Source of the DNA: Anagrus nilaparvatae
Lineage: Eukaryota > Arthropoda > Insecta > Hymenoptera > Mymaridae
Length of the DNA stretch: 64,000 bases
Reading direction: 5' to 3'
Assembly: GCA_022575985.1 (NCBI GenBank)
Contig: JAKSXM010000132.1
Location: 10,540,001 to 10,604,000 of the forward strand
Shown here piece by piece: positions 20,557-31,445 of this stretch (its first letter is position 1; every line of letters starts with the position of its first letter). Under the pieces are notes generated by a model that worked only from the letters and a program-made list of their open reading frames with translations, was not told where the DNA came from and made no database searches. A program made the position numbers and the translations under genes.

Positions 20557-22640
20557 TCACAAAATAGCTGATGCAGCATCTAAACGAATTATTTTTGCGA
20601 CTGGTCGAGTCAATTTCCCCGTCGCGGTTCTTACTAAAACGCAACGAGTTCTACCATCAGCCCCGGGCATTACTTCTTCAATAACACCCTTGCGCCATGT
20701 ATTTCTCGGTAATTGATTATCTACAATTAGGACAACATCACCTACTCGAATCTCGCGGCCTTCGGTGGTCCATTTTGCCCTCGCTAATAACGTTGGTAGA
20801 TATTCTTTTTTCCATCGGCGCCAAAAATCATCTGCTAACCTTTGAGCATTTACCCAAAGCTTACGAGGACTACCCTCGGCTAATTCATATCTACGAGGAA
20901 GCGAACATCTAGAAGACGCTCCAAAAAGCAAATGATTTGGAGTTATCGCCTCCGGATCATCTGTATCAAGTGAAACAAAGGTTAATGGACGAGAATTTAC
21001 TGTATGTTCGGCTTCGGCAAAAAGAGTACGCAAGACTTCTTCGCGAGGAGCTTGCGATTTTAAAGTTGCATTAAGAGCACGTTTTACACTTTTAACTAAA
21101 GATTCCCACGCTCCCCCCATGTGGGGTGCTGCAGGAGGTATAAAAGACCATTTTGATCCAAACTTAGTCCCAAAAGCTTCTAATTTTTCTTTGTCAATGG
21201 ACGCTATTGCCTGTTTAAGCTCCTCACACGCTCCACGTAAATTTGTTCCGTTATCCGAATAAAAAACAGACGGCTGGCCTCTACGAGCCGTCATTCTTTG
21301 AATTGCCATTATAGCGGAATCAGCTGATAGCGAGTCAGCGATTTCAAGATGTACTGCCCTCATTGTTAGGCAAGTAAATAACACGCCCCAGCGCTTTTCT
21401 CTGTGTCTGCCAATAGTTACGGTCATTGGGCCAAAGTAATCTAGCCCACAGTGAGAGAAAGGGTTTGTACTATGTGCTAATCTAGCAATTGGGAGATCAG
21501 CCATTCGCGGGATGGACGGCCTTGATCGACGTAACTGACATAACGGACAGTGAGTCACAATACTCTTTAAAACAACGCGTATTTTTACTATACAATATTT
21601 TTGTTTTAATTCGTTTAAAACCGTTTCGTTGTTTGCATGATTGAATTGAATGTGATAATGCGTAATTAAGAGCCTAACGACCGGATGTTTGCCATCTAAT
21701 ATGACTGGATTGCTATCAAAATCCGTATTTTGTACTCGGGATGTACGCCCACTGGCGCGAAGTAAACCATTTTGACATATGTAAGGAGTAAAACTTGTTA
21801 AACGACTATTATTAAGTATAGATTTTTTGTTAGTTAAAGCAACTATTTCTCCGAGAAATGTTTCCGATTGGACTTCCTTTACCCAAAGAGTCTCTGCATT
21901 TTGTAAATCATCGACTTTTACTTTGGTTTGAACGCTGCCACGAAATCTGCGTACGGCTACTAATACGAGTGCGGTTATTTTAATTAGTCGAGACCAAGAA
22001 TCAAATTTAGCAGGATCCGGTAAATACGGGTCTCGCTTATGGATAGCCATAACGACTTTCTTTGATTCTAAACTAGCTAGCCGCTTAAATTCTTCTTTTG
22101 AAATCGGTGGCTGCACGGGCCAATATTTTTCCTCTTGGCGCAAAAATTTTGGTCCATTCAGCCAAATTCCACCTTGTCCTAAATCTAACTTTTTGACTTT
22201 AGTGGCATCATCCGCTGGATTTTCATTCGTAGAAATCCACCGCCAATCTTTCCCATTAGTTAATGAGTCTATTTCACCCAATCTATTTAAGACAAAAGGC
22301 ATATAAGTTCGCGGATCTGAACGTATCCAGCAAAGTACTGTACGAGAATCTGACCAATAAACACGACGCATAAAAACTAATTTAGATTCTTTTACTACAG
22401 TATTTGCCAGCCTTGCCCCTATCACGGCAGCTTGGAGCTCTAATCTTGGTATAGACAATGCTTTTAATGGGGCTACGTAACTTTTACTTGCAATAATACG
22501 GGTATTTATACTGCCGTCTTTGTAAATTGCGCGTGAGTAAACCACGGTCGCATAAGCCTTCTCGCTCGCATCGCAGAAAATGTGTAATTCTACGGAGACT
22601 GGTTGAAAATCAAATTCAAAAAGACAGCGCGGAATTCTAC
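20557..22640 (-). CDS. pol: BEL-2 pol, downstream part: RNase H, integrase, C-terminal domain
   Basis: This open frame covers the rest of the polyprotein. RNase H motifs are HIFCDAS just upstream of 22545, RLELQAA (Glu36 counted from 22545) and YWSDSRTV (Asp66). The integrase zinc finger has HYH...NH near 297-303 and CPLC at 333-336. The catalytic triad is GLDYFGP Asp369, FYSDNGTN Asp431 and AWESLVKS Glu481. The tail (LPRNTWRKGVIEEV...RPVAK) is the conserved BEL C-terminal domain. It is out of frame by one base with the upstream part at a seven-A run (minus strand) near 22647, where the alignment to BEL-1 calls for one A fewer. That is a mutation or a sequencing homopolymer error. All catalytic residues are kept. 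Confidence 0.93.
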
Positions 22641-24448
22641 AATTTTTTTGTCTCTGGTAAATCTGCTAACCACGCACTCCACTCTTTTGCGTCATCTTCA
22701 TGTAACAGCTCGTCCCAGTCCGTACCGTGCCTCCAAATGCTTTGTAATAAAATTTTTGCCCGCACAGTAAATGGATTTAAGAATCCCAGAGGATCATAAA
22801 ACGACATTACTGCCCGTAGTACCTCTCGTTTAGTTGGCGTTTTTCCCGAATTCTTACTAACCTTGAGTACTTTTTCCATCCGTAGGGCAAAATTCAGTAC
22901 GTCAGTCTTCGTATCCCACTGAAGACCTAGCGCTTTTTGAGTACCCGAGGCTTGCAAATTAATTTCATTTGAATTTTTGCCGATTTGATTAGAATTGCTA
23001 ACCCACTCGTGCATTTTAAAGCCCGCGCGGGAATTTATATATTCTACTTCCTGAATTCTCTTTTTTGCATCCTCGACCGAACTTAAAGACTCTAAATAAT
23101 CATCCATATACGTACAGTTTATCAAAGAGTTTGCGGACTCCGGATATAAATCCTTATACATTTCCGCGTTTTTATTTTTTACAAAAATTGCACTACACGG
23201 CGATGATTTTGATCCGAAAATCATTGATGACATTTTATATACTTGAGGAGGCGACGAACGATCTTTGCCGCGCCACAAAAATCTTTGAAAATCTTGATCA
23301 TCTTCCTTGATTTTAACACGCAAAAACATATCACGTATATCACCCTTAATTCCAATTTTATGTTCCCTAAAAGACAACAAAACACCGAAGAGTGATTTTA
23401 GAAGATCCGGACCTGTCAATAAAGCGTCATTCAAACTTTTGCCTGCGTAGCGATGCGCTGCGTCGAAAACTAGACGGACTTTATCAGGCTTGTTCTCTTT
23501 TTCAACCCCAAAATGTGGAAGATACCAACTACTCACCCATATATTAGGATTATTTAATTTGACCGCATAACCTTCCGAAATTAAACGCTCCATTTCTTTG
23601 TAGTATAGTGCAGCAAAATGAGGTTCACGATCTAATTTACGTTCTAAAGACTTTAAACGCGTAAGAGTGCTTTCAAAATCGTTTGGCAAAACGTGGTCAT
23701 CATGCGCCCATAATAACCCCGTTTCCCAGTAATCACCTCGGTAACGAGTTGTATTTTCTAATATTGACCGTGCTCGTTCTTCAGACTTATTTTTACGGGC
23801 TACGGTAGTAACTCCTAGACTTTCTAATGAAAAATACCGCTTAACCATATCATGAATAGTGTCATCGCCCATTTTGTCAATATTACCATCTCGAGTAGGC
23901 GTTGAGGCTACAGAAATTCGTAAACTGCGTTTAATTGGCTGCGGTGAGCTAATTAGCCCATGGACGACCCAACCCAAAAGTGTATATGAAGCAGCTGGCT
24001 CGTTAGCCAAACCCTCACGTAAGACCCTTGTAGTTATCAAGGACATATGATCTTGACCTAATAAAATACGTGGCGCTTCCCACCCAAAATCACTTAAAGG
24101 TAAACTTTTCAAGTGAGAATAACGTGCTATAGTTTCAGGCTTTAAGCTTTGCCCCGATAAAATAAGCTCATCAAGCGCGTACACGCCCTTCAAAGGATAA
24201 AATTTTGGGTCTATAACGCCTGAAATCTGACAATTAATTCTGCCCGAAACGGTTGCTTCTAATTGTGTATTATTTAGACCTTCTAAAAAGATAGAACTCT
24301 TTTTAGCAATTAATCCCAATTTTTGCAATAAACTACCGTCAATTAAAGAGGCTGTTGACCCTTCATCTAGAAATGCTAATACACGAACGCTTGCCCTTGG
24401 GCCTTTTAAAATTACTGGTAATATTTTAAGTATAGCATTATCCTCTAG
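22637..24448 (-). CDS. pol: BEL-2 pol, upstream part: protease and reverse transcriptase
   Basis: The frame is in phase with gag and separated from it only by the UGA. The BEL-type aspartic protease motif FLDEGSTASLID lies about 20 residues after the stop. Counting from the methionine at 24328, the RT has VRLVFDAAH near 285-292, GDIRDMF with Asp330, and the active-site TYMDDY (YMDD at 407-410). It ends in the connection region (FYDPLGFLNPFTV). It copies the RNA into DNA inside the particle. The methionine at 24328 lies downstream of the protease motif, so it is unlikely to be the true start. Expression as a Gag-Pol fusion through the UGA is the better model. The premature stop at 22637 comes from the one-base shift described for the downstream part. 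Confidence 0.93.
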   Translation of the reverse strand, partial: LEDNAILKILPVILKGPRASVRVLAFLDEGSTASLIDGSLLQKLGLIAKKSSIFLEGLNNTQLEATVSGRINCQISGVIDPKFYPLKGVYALDELILSGQSLKPETIARYSHLKSLPLSDFGWEAPRILLGQDHMSLITTRVLREGLANEPAASYTLLGWVVHGLISSPQPIKRSLRISVASTPTRDGNIDKMGDDTIHDMVKRYFSLESLGVTTVARKNKSEERARSILENTTRYRGDYWETGLLWAHDDHVLPNDFESTLTRLKSLERKLDREPHFAALYYKEMERLISEGYAVKLNNPNIWVSSWYLPHFGVEKENKPDKVRLVFDAAHRYAGKSLNDALLTGPDLLKSLFGVLLSFREHKIGIKGDIRDMFLRVKIKEDDQDFQRFLWRGKDRSSPPQVYKMSSMIFGSKSSPCSAIFVKNKNAEMYKDLYPESANSLINCTYMDDYLESLSSVEDAKKRIQEVEYINSRAGFKMHEWVSNSNQIGKNSNEINLQASGTQKALGLQWDTKTDVLNFALRMEKVLKVSKNSGKTPTKREVLRAVMSFYDPLGFLNPFTVRAKILLQSIWRHGTDWDELLHEDDAKEWSAWLADLPETKKL

Positions 24449-24451
24449 TCA
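24445..24451 (-). promoter_or_regulatory. UGA-CUAG readthrough candidate between BEL-2 gag and pol
   Basis: Minus strand TGA-CTAG ends gag (…THSNSA) while the same frame continues open into LEDNAILK and the protease. In a copy with otherwise open frames this single in-frame stop is notable. The identical heptamer is at the homologous place in BEL-1. Confidence 0.7.
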
Positions 24452-25981
24452 TGCAGAATTACTATGAGTCGCGTTTACTGATGCGCTGGATGAAGATGTA
24501 GATTTCCCATTAGAATCGTTCATATGCAGTAAAGTATTATGACCCCCATCGCACCCCTGCTTCTTGCATGCAGATGCCTTACATTGCCAAGAAAGATGAC
24601 CTAATTTAAAGCATTTATAACAGCGTTCTTTCGCCCTTATCCAGTTGTACCGATCGCTAGGATTCATATCTAGGAAGCCCTTACAAGTATAAATATGATG
24701 TCTCTCATCATCACAAAAATAGCACTTCCCGAACCTTTTTTGGCCTTTTGCCGTATTTATGGCATTTACTCTTCTGCCCGCGGGGCGCTTATCATCCCGT
24801 TTTCCTGTCTCACGAGGCGCCCCTCGTAAAATTCTCGCTGTGCCAGCATTACTGGCCAACTGCGCTTCGCGGTCTAAAAAGTCACCCAATGCTTTCATGT
24901 TAGAAGGGCTAGTTAAGCTACCCACATACTCATTATATTTGTAAACCATGGCCATCGGCAACTTGTTCATTAAATCTTCTAAAAGTTCTATGTTATTTAT
25001 GTAACCGGAATGACCTACTGAAAGCATTGCTGCTACATTATTTTTGACTACTGAAGCGAAAGAAATAATATCGATTTTACCGGAAGTTAATTTTGGTAGC
25101 TCCCGAATGGCTTTAACTAATTTCAGAACCACTTCAGCCTCGTTACCGTAACGGCGCTCTAAAGCGTTCATAATTTCTCGCCCACTATCAGTGGTCATCA
25201 TTAAACTTGACACGGCTTCACGCGCCTCCCCCTGTAAGCATTCAAAAAGCCTTTGAACGTTTTCAGCATCGGTAAACTCTCCTAAAATCGTCGACTGTTC
25301 AAAAGCCTTTTTAAAGCGTAACCACTCTAAGGTATTGCCGCTGAATGATAATTTTTGCTTTTGGACAGTCAAACGGTTTAATAATCCCGGCTGCCTGTTA
25401 TTTGGAGTCGAACTTCTAAATTCGCGGAAAGCTTCAGCTACAGCCTGAGTAACCGATGCTGAGATGCTACCATCAATTTGCGATGTCGAAGCTTGATCAA
25501 CAAGCGCACGGGAAGCAGTTGCAGTAGCTAACTGCATCTCAATTTGCTCCCGTTCCGCATTAAGCAAACGTAACTTAGCACGACTTGTTTCCATTTCGAT
25601 TTCTAACTTTCGCTTTCGTAAAAGCGCAACACTTTGTACCGGGTCCCTGGAGTTTTCCGTAGTATGTGCGGGAGCACCTTCCATAGTAGCGAGCGGGGTA
25701 CCACTTTCACTTTCACCCGGCCTTTCAAAATTTTCAAGAGTCGGACCTCGTCCCCTCCCAACTACACTGTTCTCTCCGGCAGACTCCGTGATCCCTCGGG
25801 CCCGTCCGAGATCACTCCCTCTACCACTTTCACTTTCATTCAACTCTACGATTCTATTTCGTAGGACCCGACCGGGAGCATCAAGGCGCCTAGTTGATTG
25901 CGCATTAATATTATCTATTCCTGGGGTAGGTGGGAGACCTCGACCGCGCCCAATACCACGACCTCTTCCTCTTCGGGACAT
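24449..25981 (-). CDS. gag: BEL-2 Gag
   Basis: Intact 510-residue structural protein that would form the particle and bind the RNA. The N-terminus (1-80) is Arg-Gly rich (RRGRGRGIGRGRG), and a likely coiled coil spans about 117-155. A capsid-type region covers about 200-375 (LSFSGNTLEWLRFKKAFEQS...). Zinc-knuckle motifs follow at C420/C423/C433 (first His near 429), at C454-X2-C457-X4-H462-X4-C467 and a variant at 472-486 (CKKQGCDGGH...H). The start is the first ATG after the leader. The BEL-1 Gag has a different N-terminus with an AT-hook-like motif but aligns well from the coiled coil onward. The frame runs directly into pol except for the terminal UGA. Confidence 0.93.
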   Translation of the reverse strand: MSRRGRGRGIGRGRGLPPTPGIDNINAQSTRRLDAPGRVLRNRIVELNESESGRGSDLGRARGITESAGENSVVGRGRGPTLENFERPGESESGTPLATMEGAPAHTTENSRDPVQSVALLRKRKLEIEMETSRAKLRLLNAEREQIEMQLATATASRALVDQASTSQIDGSISASVTQAVAEAFREFRSSTPNNRQPGLLNRLTVQKQKLSFSGNTLEWLRFKKAFEQSTILGEFTDAENVQRLFECLQGEAREAVSSLMMTTDSGREIMNALERRYGNEAEVVLKLVKAIRELPKLTSGKIDIISFASVVKNNVAAMLSVGHSGYINNIELLEDLMNKLPMAMVYKYNEYVGSLTSPSNMKALGDFLDREAQLASNAGTARILRGAPRETGKRDDKRPAGRRVNAINTAKGQKRFGKCYFCDDERHHIYTCKGFLDMNPSDRYNWIRAKERCYKCFKLGHLSWQCKASACKKQGCDGGHNTLLHMNDSNGKSTSSSSASVNATHSNSA

Positions 25982-26151
25982 ATTATATATAAAATTAATT
26001 ACGCACTTTTAAAAAAAGACGCAGGGCCCAAATAATATATAAAATATATTTATAATAAAAAATTATGTGTATATATATATGTATATAAAAAAGCAAAAAA
26101 TCATGCACAAAAAAAACTTACACCAGGTTACTATATCCGGTAAATTTTTCC

Positions 26152-26169
26152 CGGGTTATTCGGCACCAA
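26152..26169 (-). other. Primer-binding site (BEL-2)
   Basis: Minus strand TTGGTGCCGAATAACCCG directly follows the 5' LTR end TTTAACA. It shares the TGGTGCCG core with BEL-1. Confidence 0.8.
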
Positions 26170-26916
26170 TGTTAAATTTAAAATAATAATAATAATAATA
26201 ATAGGTTAGGAAAAATAAATAAAACACTGGTGTAAGTTTTCTTAATATTGTTCAAACGTTAAAATAGTTGGCGGCCCTGAAAAGGGCCTAAACACACTCT
26301 CTAGCACACTAAATAACACAAGAATACTACTCAAGCATTCACTTTCATACAGATTCAAACTCAAACCTGGTTGAAGCCCACTGGCTTCTCCTTGATTCAC
26401 AACTGCCACTGCAGCTAAACACAACCCACTGGTTGTCTGGTGCGGACCCCAGCCGCCTTGATTCCAATATAAATTGACAGCTGAACTGCAATTGATTCAG
26501 CCACACACACAATTCACTTTCAACACAGTAGCAATCAGAGCAAAATCCAAGCGGGTCACGATGACGTGCAGCACAAGCCAAGCTTCTACAGGTAGCGAAG
26601 AGCCAAGAACGTGCAACAGGTACAGCGGATAAAAAAGTAATGGATCAATCACAGCGAATATATAAAAGCGAGTATAAAAGCGTGGTCTTGTTCAAGGTGG
26701 CGTAGGCGTAATGCCCTATACATATATATATATATATACATAATATAACGCATAGAGACCGCGGGAACGGCTTGTGGCGCGCGCGCAACCAGACCGCTCC
26801 TTTCAATAAGGCCCGTTACTATGAGAGACGCTTGACAAGTATCTGTCTAGCCCGCTCTCATTCAAAAAAAAAATAACACTAAAAAAATATATATTAAAAA
26901 TCTCTCATATTTAACA
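26170..26916 (-). repeat. BEL-2 5' LTR, full length (747 bp)
   Basis: It has TGTTAAAT...ATTTAACA ends. Minus strand TATA-like boxes (TTTTATACT and TTTTATATATT) lie near 26655-26680. A hairpin GGCCCT-tttc-AGGGCC at about 26273-26288 is shared with the solo LTR at 2.73 kb. An (AAT)n run lies near the end. Repeated AT at about 26720 and a CGCGCGCG run at about 26778 are also present. Confidence 0.9.
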
Positions 26917-27300
26917 ATAATGTCCATATGACATCCATATTGTTTCCATATTGGTTTCCATATTTTTTCATATCAATATGGCCCTAATATAATGTCCATA
27001 TGGCATCCATATTGTTTCCATATTGGTTTCCATATTTTTTTCATATTTTTTTCATATTAATATGACATCCATATTGTTTCCATATTGTTTTCATATTGTT
27101 TCCATATTTTTTTTCCATATTTTTTTCATATCCATATCATTGTAATATGGATTCCATATCATATTAATATGAAATCCAAATATGATCATTTTTTTTCCAT
27201 ATTAATATGGGTGCCATAATATGGATTCCATATTTATATGGAAAAAAAATTGCCATAATATGGATTCCATATATGAAAAAATATGGAATATGGATATGAA
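26917..27300. repeat. ATATGG minisatellite, right hAT arm
   Basis: Reverse-complement copies of the left-arm words (CATATTGTTTCC, CCATATGGCATCC, GGCCCTAATAT) run up to the hAT tip. This arm is shorter than the left, consistent with loss around the BEL-2 insertion. Confidence 0.88.
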
Positions 27301-27344
27301 AAAAAAATCCATTTCTGTCATATTTGCCCAACTCTGATTATAAC

Positions 27345-30300
27345 ATTAAAAAATTAAGTGTTTTGTGATTAGTGACATGGAAAAAATTTTGTTGTGTTTG
27401 AAATTAAAAAAAAATATTTAACCTAGAAAGAAAGTTTGTTATTGTTTGAGATTTCGATAAAATTTTGTGAATTTTGAATTAAAGAATATAAAACCATTGA
27501 AAAGTTATTTTAAAAAAGTTGTAAATAATAAATAATTGTAAGCTTAAAATAATGAATCAATAAAAATAATTAATTAAAAGATAATTAGTAATATAAATTA
27601 ATTTAGTTTAATTTTATAATGAAAATGTAATAAAATTTTATAGATAAAAATAATAATAATAAATACTGCTGCTGAATTCTAACCTAAAAGTAAAATTCTT
27701 AGCTTCATATTTTGAATAAAGTTGTTTATAGATAATTTATTTTTAAATTAAATGCATTTTAAATATTTTTTTGATTAATTTAATTATTTTTATTAATTTC
27801 ACGACCGCTTATGCTTCCACGCATTTAGGTAAAAGTTGTCCGAAACAACAAATATTTCTTTTTTACTTGGTTGCCTTATTGTATTTAAATTATCAGATTT
27901 CTGCACGTTACCTTAACCAGGATGTTTTTCAATTAAACCTTCACCTCATATAATAGGTCAGAGTTATACGTGAATATCAACAGTCTACGCTTTCCCGATC
28001 TGGGTCATCCTGAGTTAGCCAGGAATCTCGATAAGCAAATCCTGACCGATGCTGCCTTTTGGTAAATTGTTATCTAAAAAAATATCATTTGTGGAAGATA
28101 ATATAGTTATGATCACTTTTTAAATATTCGTATTTTGCACTCCAGTTACCAATGCTTTGAAATTTACTTTTTGTATCAAAGGTTACATCAGGGATTAAAG
28201 ACCTTCTCCAGTCCCTCGTGATTCTGTTTCCTGTATTTTGGACCCTTAAATTTTTTTTAAAGTATGTAAAAATCAGAAATTTTTTATTGAATAAATTATT
28301 TTTAATAAGATATTATAGAGCAAAGCAAAAAATTATAAATATAAATGAATTCTGATAAATGCGCTAGAAAACTGGATTCAATTGTTATCATATCAGTTAT
28401 ATGCAAATAAACCATAGATATAAGTAAATAAGTATTACTAACTCTTATATAAGATCAAAATTCACTATAATATATATTAATGAACAAGATCATAACTCAC
28501 TTGAGCCAGGCTTAGCACTATTAAACTTTCTCAATATTAAACATATATTTATACACATATATAATGTATATATATATATATATATATATATAACTGATTT
28601 TCATACTCTTCTATATACATGTTCTAATGTACATTCATGCAAAGAGCTTTATTGAACAAACAGGTTCTAGAACTTTGACCGCAATTGTATTTTAACAAAA
28701 CGATCACGTACGATCATAAACAAATCAAAGTGAACATATGAATATGCATTTGTATATATGTATAATCACTTCGTCAGCTGTATGATCTATTAAACTACCC
28801 TGATTAGTATAAATACATATAATATTTATGTTCCTATACATATATGAAAATAAGTAAAGTTGTATTTGTAACATATGCATATTATATTATTCTATATAAA
28901 TGAAAATTTCAAGTAAGTTTAAAAAAACAGGAAACGAAATTCTATGTCAACTTTTACATATAGTAGTTTATTTTACTCTATATGTATTTTGTAAGTAAAT
29001 TAATTTCATGAATATTTCATGTATTATTTTTGTGTACTTAAGAAATCTATAAATTTATATGAATTTGTTTTTTACTTATTTTAATAAAAATTGTACAATG
29101 AATTTTATTCAAAAGTTAGTAAATTTTATAGAATAGATAATAACCTAACCCCAAAAATTCATCACTGGTAAATTTGTAAAAGCTGCTAAATTACTAAAAT
29201 AAAACAGGCATTTATTTACTATACTTTACTAAATTTTAAAAAATTTTCAGTAATTAAACCATAATATATTTAAAAAGTAATACAAGCAAAGCCAAATATT
29301 TAATTGCGTTTTATAAAGTAATTTAAATTTTTTTAAATTTGATTTACAATACATTTATACATTGTAATTAAGTGTTTTTATGGAAAAAATTTAGTTATTT
29401 CAACAAAAAAAAATTTAATTTTATGTATAATCGATAAAAAAGTATAATAAATAAATCTTTTTAGACTATGTTTTTTTATATTTTATAATAAATTTAATGA
29501 AGCATATAAATTTTTTTAGTAAGTCATAAAATAAATTTTAAATTATTTGGGTTAGTAAGTCTTACTTTTACTTAAAGTTAAAGTAAATAATGTTTACAGA
29601 AAAAATTGTTCTGGACTATACAACTGCGGTTTTTATATTTAGTTTTATTAAATTTTGGTCATTATTAACTTGATAAAAACAAGGTTTTAAATGATTTAAA
29701 TTTTTACTGTTCTTAAATAGTAAATAAAATAGTACATTACGCCACTAGGGGAATTGAACTTCTTCATGACATAGAGACATTTTCAGCCTATTTTTGTATA
29801 ATTTTCCATTCTTCTCAGCTATCTAGAATTGAAAAGACATTATTTTTTACAGACCTTATGAAATACTATGTTTAAAATTTTCTCCAAAAATGCCTTTTTA
29901 TTTAAAAAGAAGCTACGAGTAGTTTACTGGAATCATAAATGTAAATTTCTCGTAGTTTTTTTAAACTGTAAATAACTAAGATATAACATGAAGCTTTATA
30001 TGCATGTATCTGACATATTCAATGTCAAGAAAAAACATAATTTGTTTTCTTTAAAAACTGTCTGAAAAAATGATTTTAAAATTACTGATAATTTTAAAAT
30101 CATAATTACTTATGCCTGTTGGACTTTTTGGTAGCAGTTTAATTTTGTAAAACGGCCATATTGCTTTTCATATTAAAAGAGTAGCATGCTAATTTGGTGT
30201 GTTTCTTATTTTGTGTAGTAAATTATCCTGAAAAAACACGAATGGCAAAAGTGAATAATAACAGCTTTTATAAATGCTTTAATGAATGAAGTTAAACGTA

Positions 30301-30770
30301 AAAGTATAACGTCGGATTGAACGTGGGATCTAAAGTAGGAATTTCATCAATGTTTCTCTCCGACGTTTTCTTTTTATTTTGAAAAAAAAAAAATAATTTC
30401 TCATTAATATTTTCAAACGTAATTTTTTCCAAAGTCAACTTTTTTTTTTAAATCAGTATTTTTAAATATTTTTTAAATAAATAAATTGTTTAGCAACCAA
30501 AAAAATTTTCCAAAGTTGAAAATTTTTTCCCAATGTCACCTTAATTTTGCAAAATTGTCAATTAAAATTTTTTTTTAATGAGACAACATAAAATACTTAT
30601 TTAGGATCGATGCACCCAGTGACCGTAAGTTACCAGAGATAGCTAGACATGCGGCCTATTTTTTGATTGGTCAATAAGAACCATGTATTTTACATGGGAA
30701 AAGCGTCATAGCAATGTATTGTGATAAATTGACAAAAAGGATCCATGTGAATTTTTTGCCGAGTCTAGTA
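27345..30770. other. AT-rich DNA, no gene recognised
   Basis: Includes an (AT)n run at about 28566-28592. A more balanced stretch at about 27800-28060 gives only a 60-aa frame with no recognised domain. A short inverted pair CGTCGGATTG...CTCCGACG lies at about 30311-30364. Nothing else can be supported. Confidence 0.5.
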
Positions 30771-30959
30771 ATTTATAGGGTATGAACCTGTAAATTACCA
30801 TTCTTTAGTAAATGACCAATAATATGTTATTATTACGGGGGAACGAATTTTTATTTACTAAAACATAAACGCAATTTATTAAATGTCATTACTTTATCAA
30901 ATATACACAACTTAAAAAAGTCTAATTTTCCCATTATTCAGCAGCAAAATGCTTATATA

Positions 30960-31445
30960 TTATTGAAGAACTTGAAAATTAAGGGGTAGGGGTCAAATTT
31001 GTCCTATTTAAGGGGGGTAGTCAAATTCGTCCTATTTAAGGGGGGGGGGGGTCAAATGAAACTTAGAATAATTAGTAGACTTTGTAAAATCTGAGCTTAA
31101 CGACTTAGGATAATACAGGTTTATGGACTTAGAATAATATCGATTTAGGGACTTGGAATAATTCAGCTTTAGGGATTTGGAATAATTTTGATTTAGGGAC
31201 TTGGAATAATTCGGTCATAGGGACTTAGAATGATTTTGATTAAGGGACTTGGAATAATTCAGGTTTAGGGAACCAAAATAGTTTGGGTTTAGAATATTAA
31301 CAGCTAGTAAGGTGATAATTACAAATTATAAAATTAGAAAATTGTGTTGTAATATTGAGTAAAATTTGTATTATACCTAGTCCTCAGCTGGAAGTAAACA
31401 TGTTCCATGCATTTAGGTTGTGCTTACACAAACCGGTTATAATTT
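30960..31445 (+). repeat. G-run repeat family, copy B
   Basis: It has three G-run plus GTCAAA(TTTGTCC) units. Eight or so tandem units of about 24 bp follow, with the core TTTAGGGACTTGGAATAA (31085-31290). The shared right end AACATGTTCCATG ... ACACAAACCGGTTATAA follows. The left end may reach back to about 30775, where 'TTTATAGGG' occurs. Confidence 0.8.

Larger units (their letters stand above)
20374..26916 (-). mobile_element. BEL/Pao LTR retrotransposon, copy BEL-2, young and nearly intact
   Basis: Read on the minus strand: full 5' LTR, primer site, gag, UGA-CUAG, pol, hairpin, polypurine tract, and a truncated 3' LTR of 141 bp. The retained 3' LTR differs from the 5' LTR at a single base, so the insertion is recent. 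It interrupts the right minisatellite arm of the hAT element. The outer end of the 3' LTR and the left target duplication have been lost by deletion or mis-assembly. No env-like frame lies between pol and the LTR. Confidence 0.92.
18917..27336. mobile_element. Non-autonomous hAT-type element with minisatellite arms, hosting BEL-2
   Basis: Perfect 27-bp inverted ends start CAGAGTTGGGCAAATATGAC. They are flanked by an identical 8-bp duplication ATTATAAC (18909-18916 and 27337-27344). An 8-bp duplication and a CAG.G.TGGGCAA-type tip are hallmarks of hAT transposons. The arms inside the tips are made of diverged ATATGG-based tandem repeats in opposite orientation: about 1 kb left and about 0.4 kb right. 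No hAT transposase is present. A MITE and a BEL element are nested inside and account for most of the 8.4 kb. Confidence 0.9.

Noticed and set aside
20374..20557. Possible env gene downstream of BEL-2 pol
   Set aside because: Only about 40 bp separate the pol stop from the LTR, holding just the hairpin and polypurine tract.
24328..24330. Methionine at 24328 as the true start of a separate pol protein
   Set aside because: It lies after the protease active-site motif, while the same frame is open back to the gag stop; a Gag-Pol fusion fits better.
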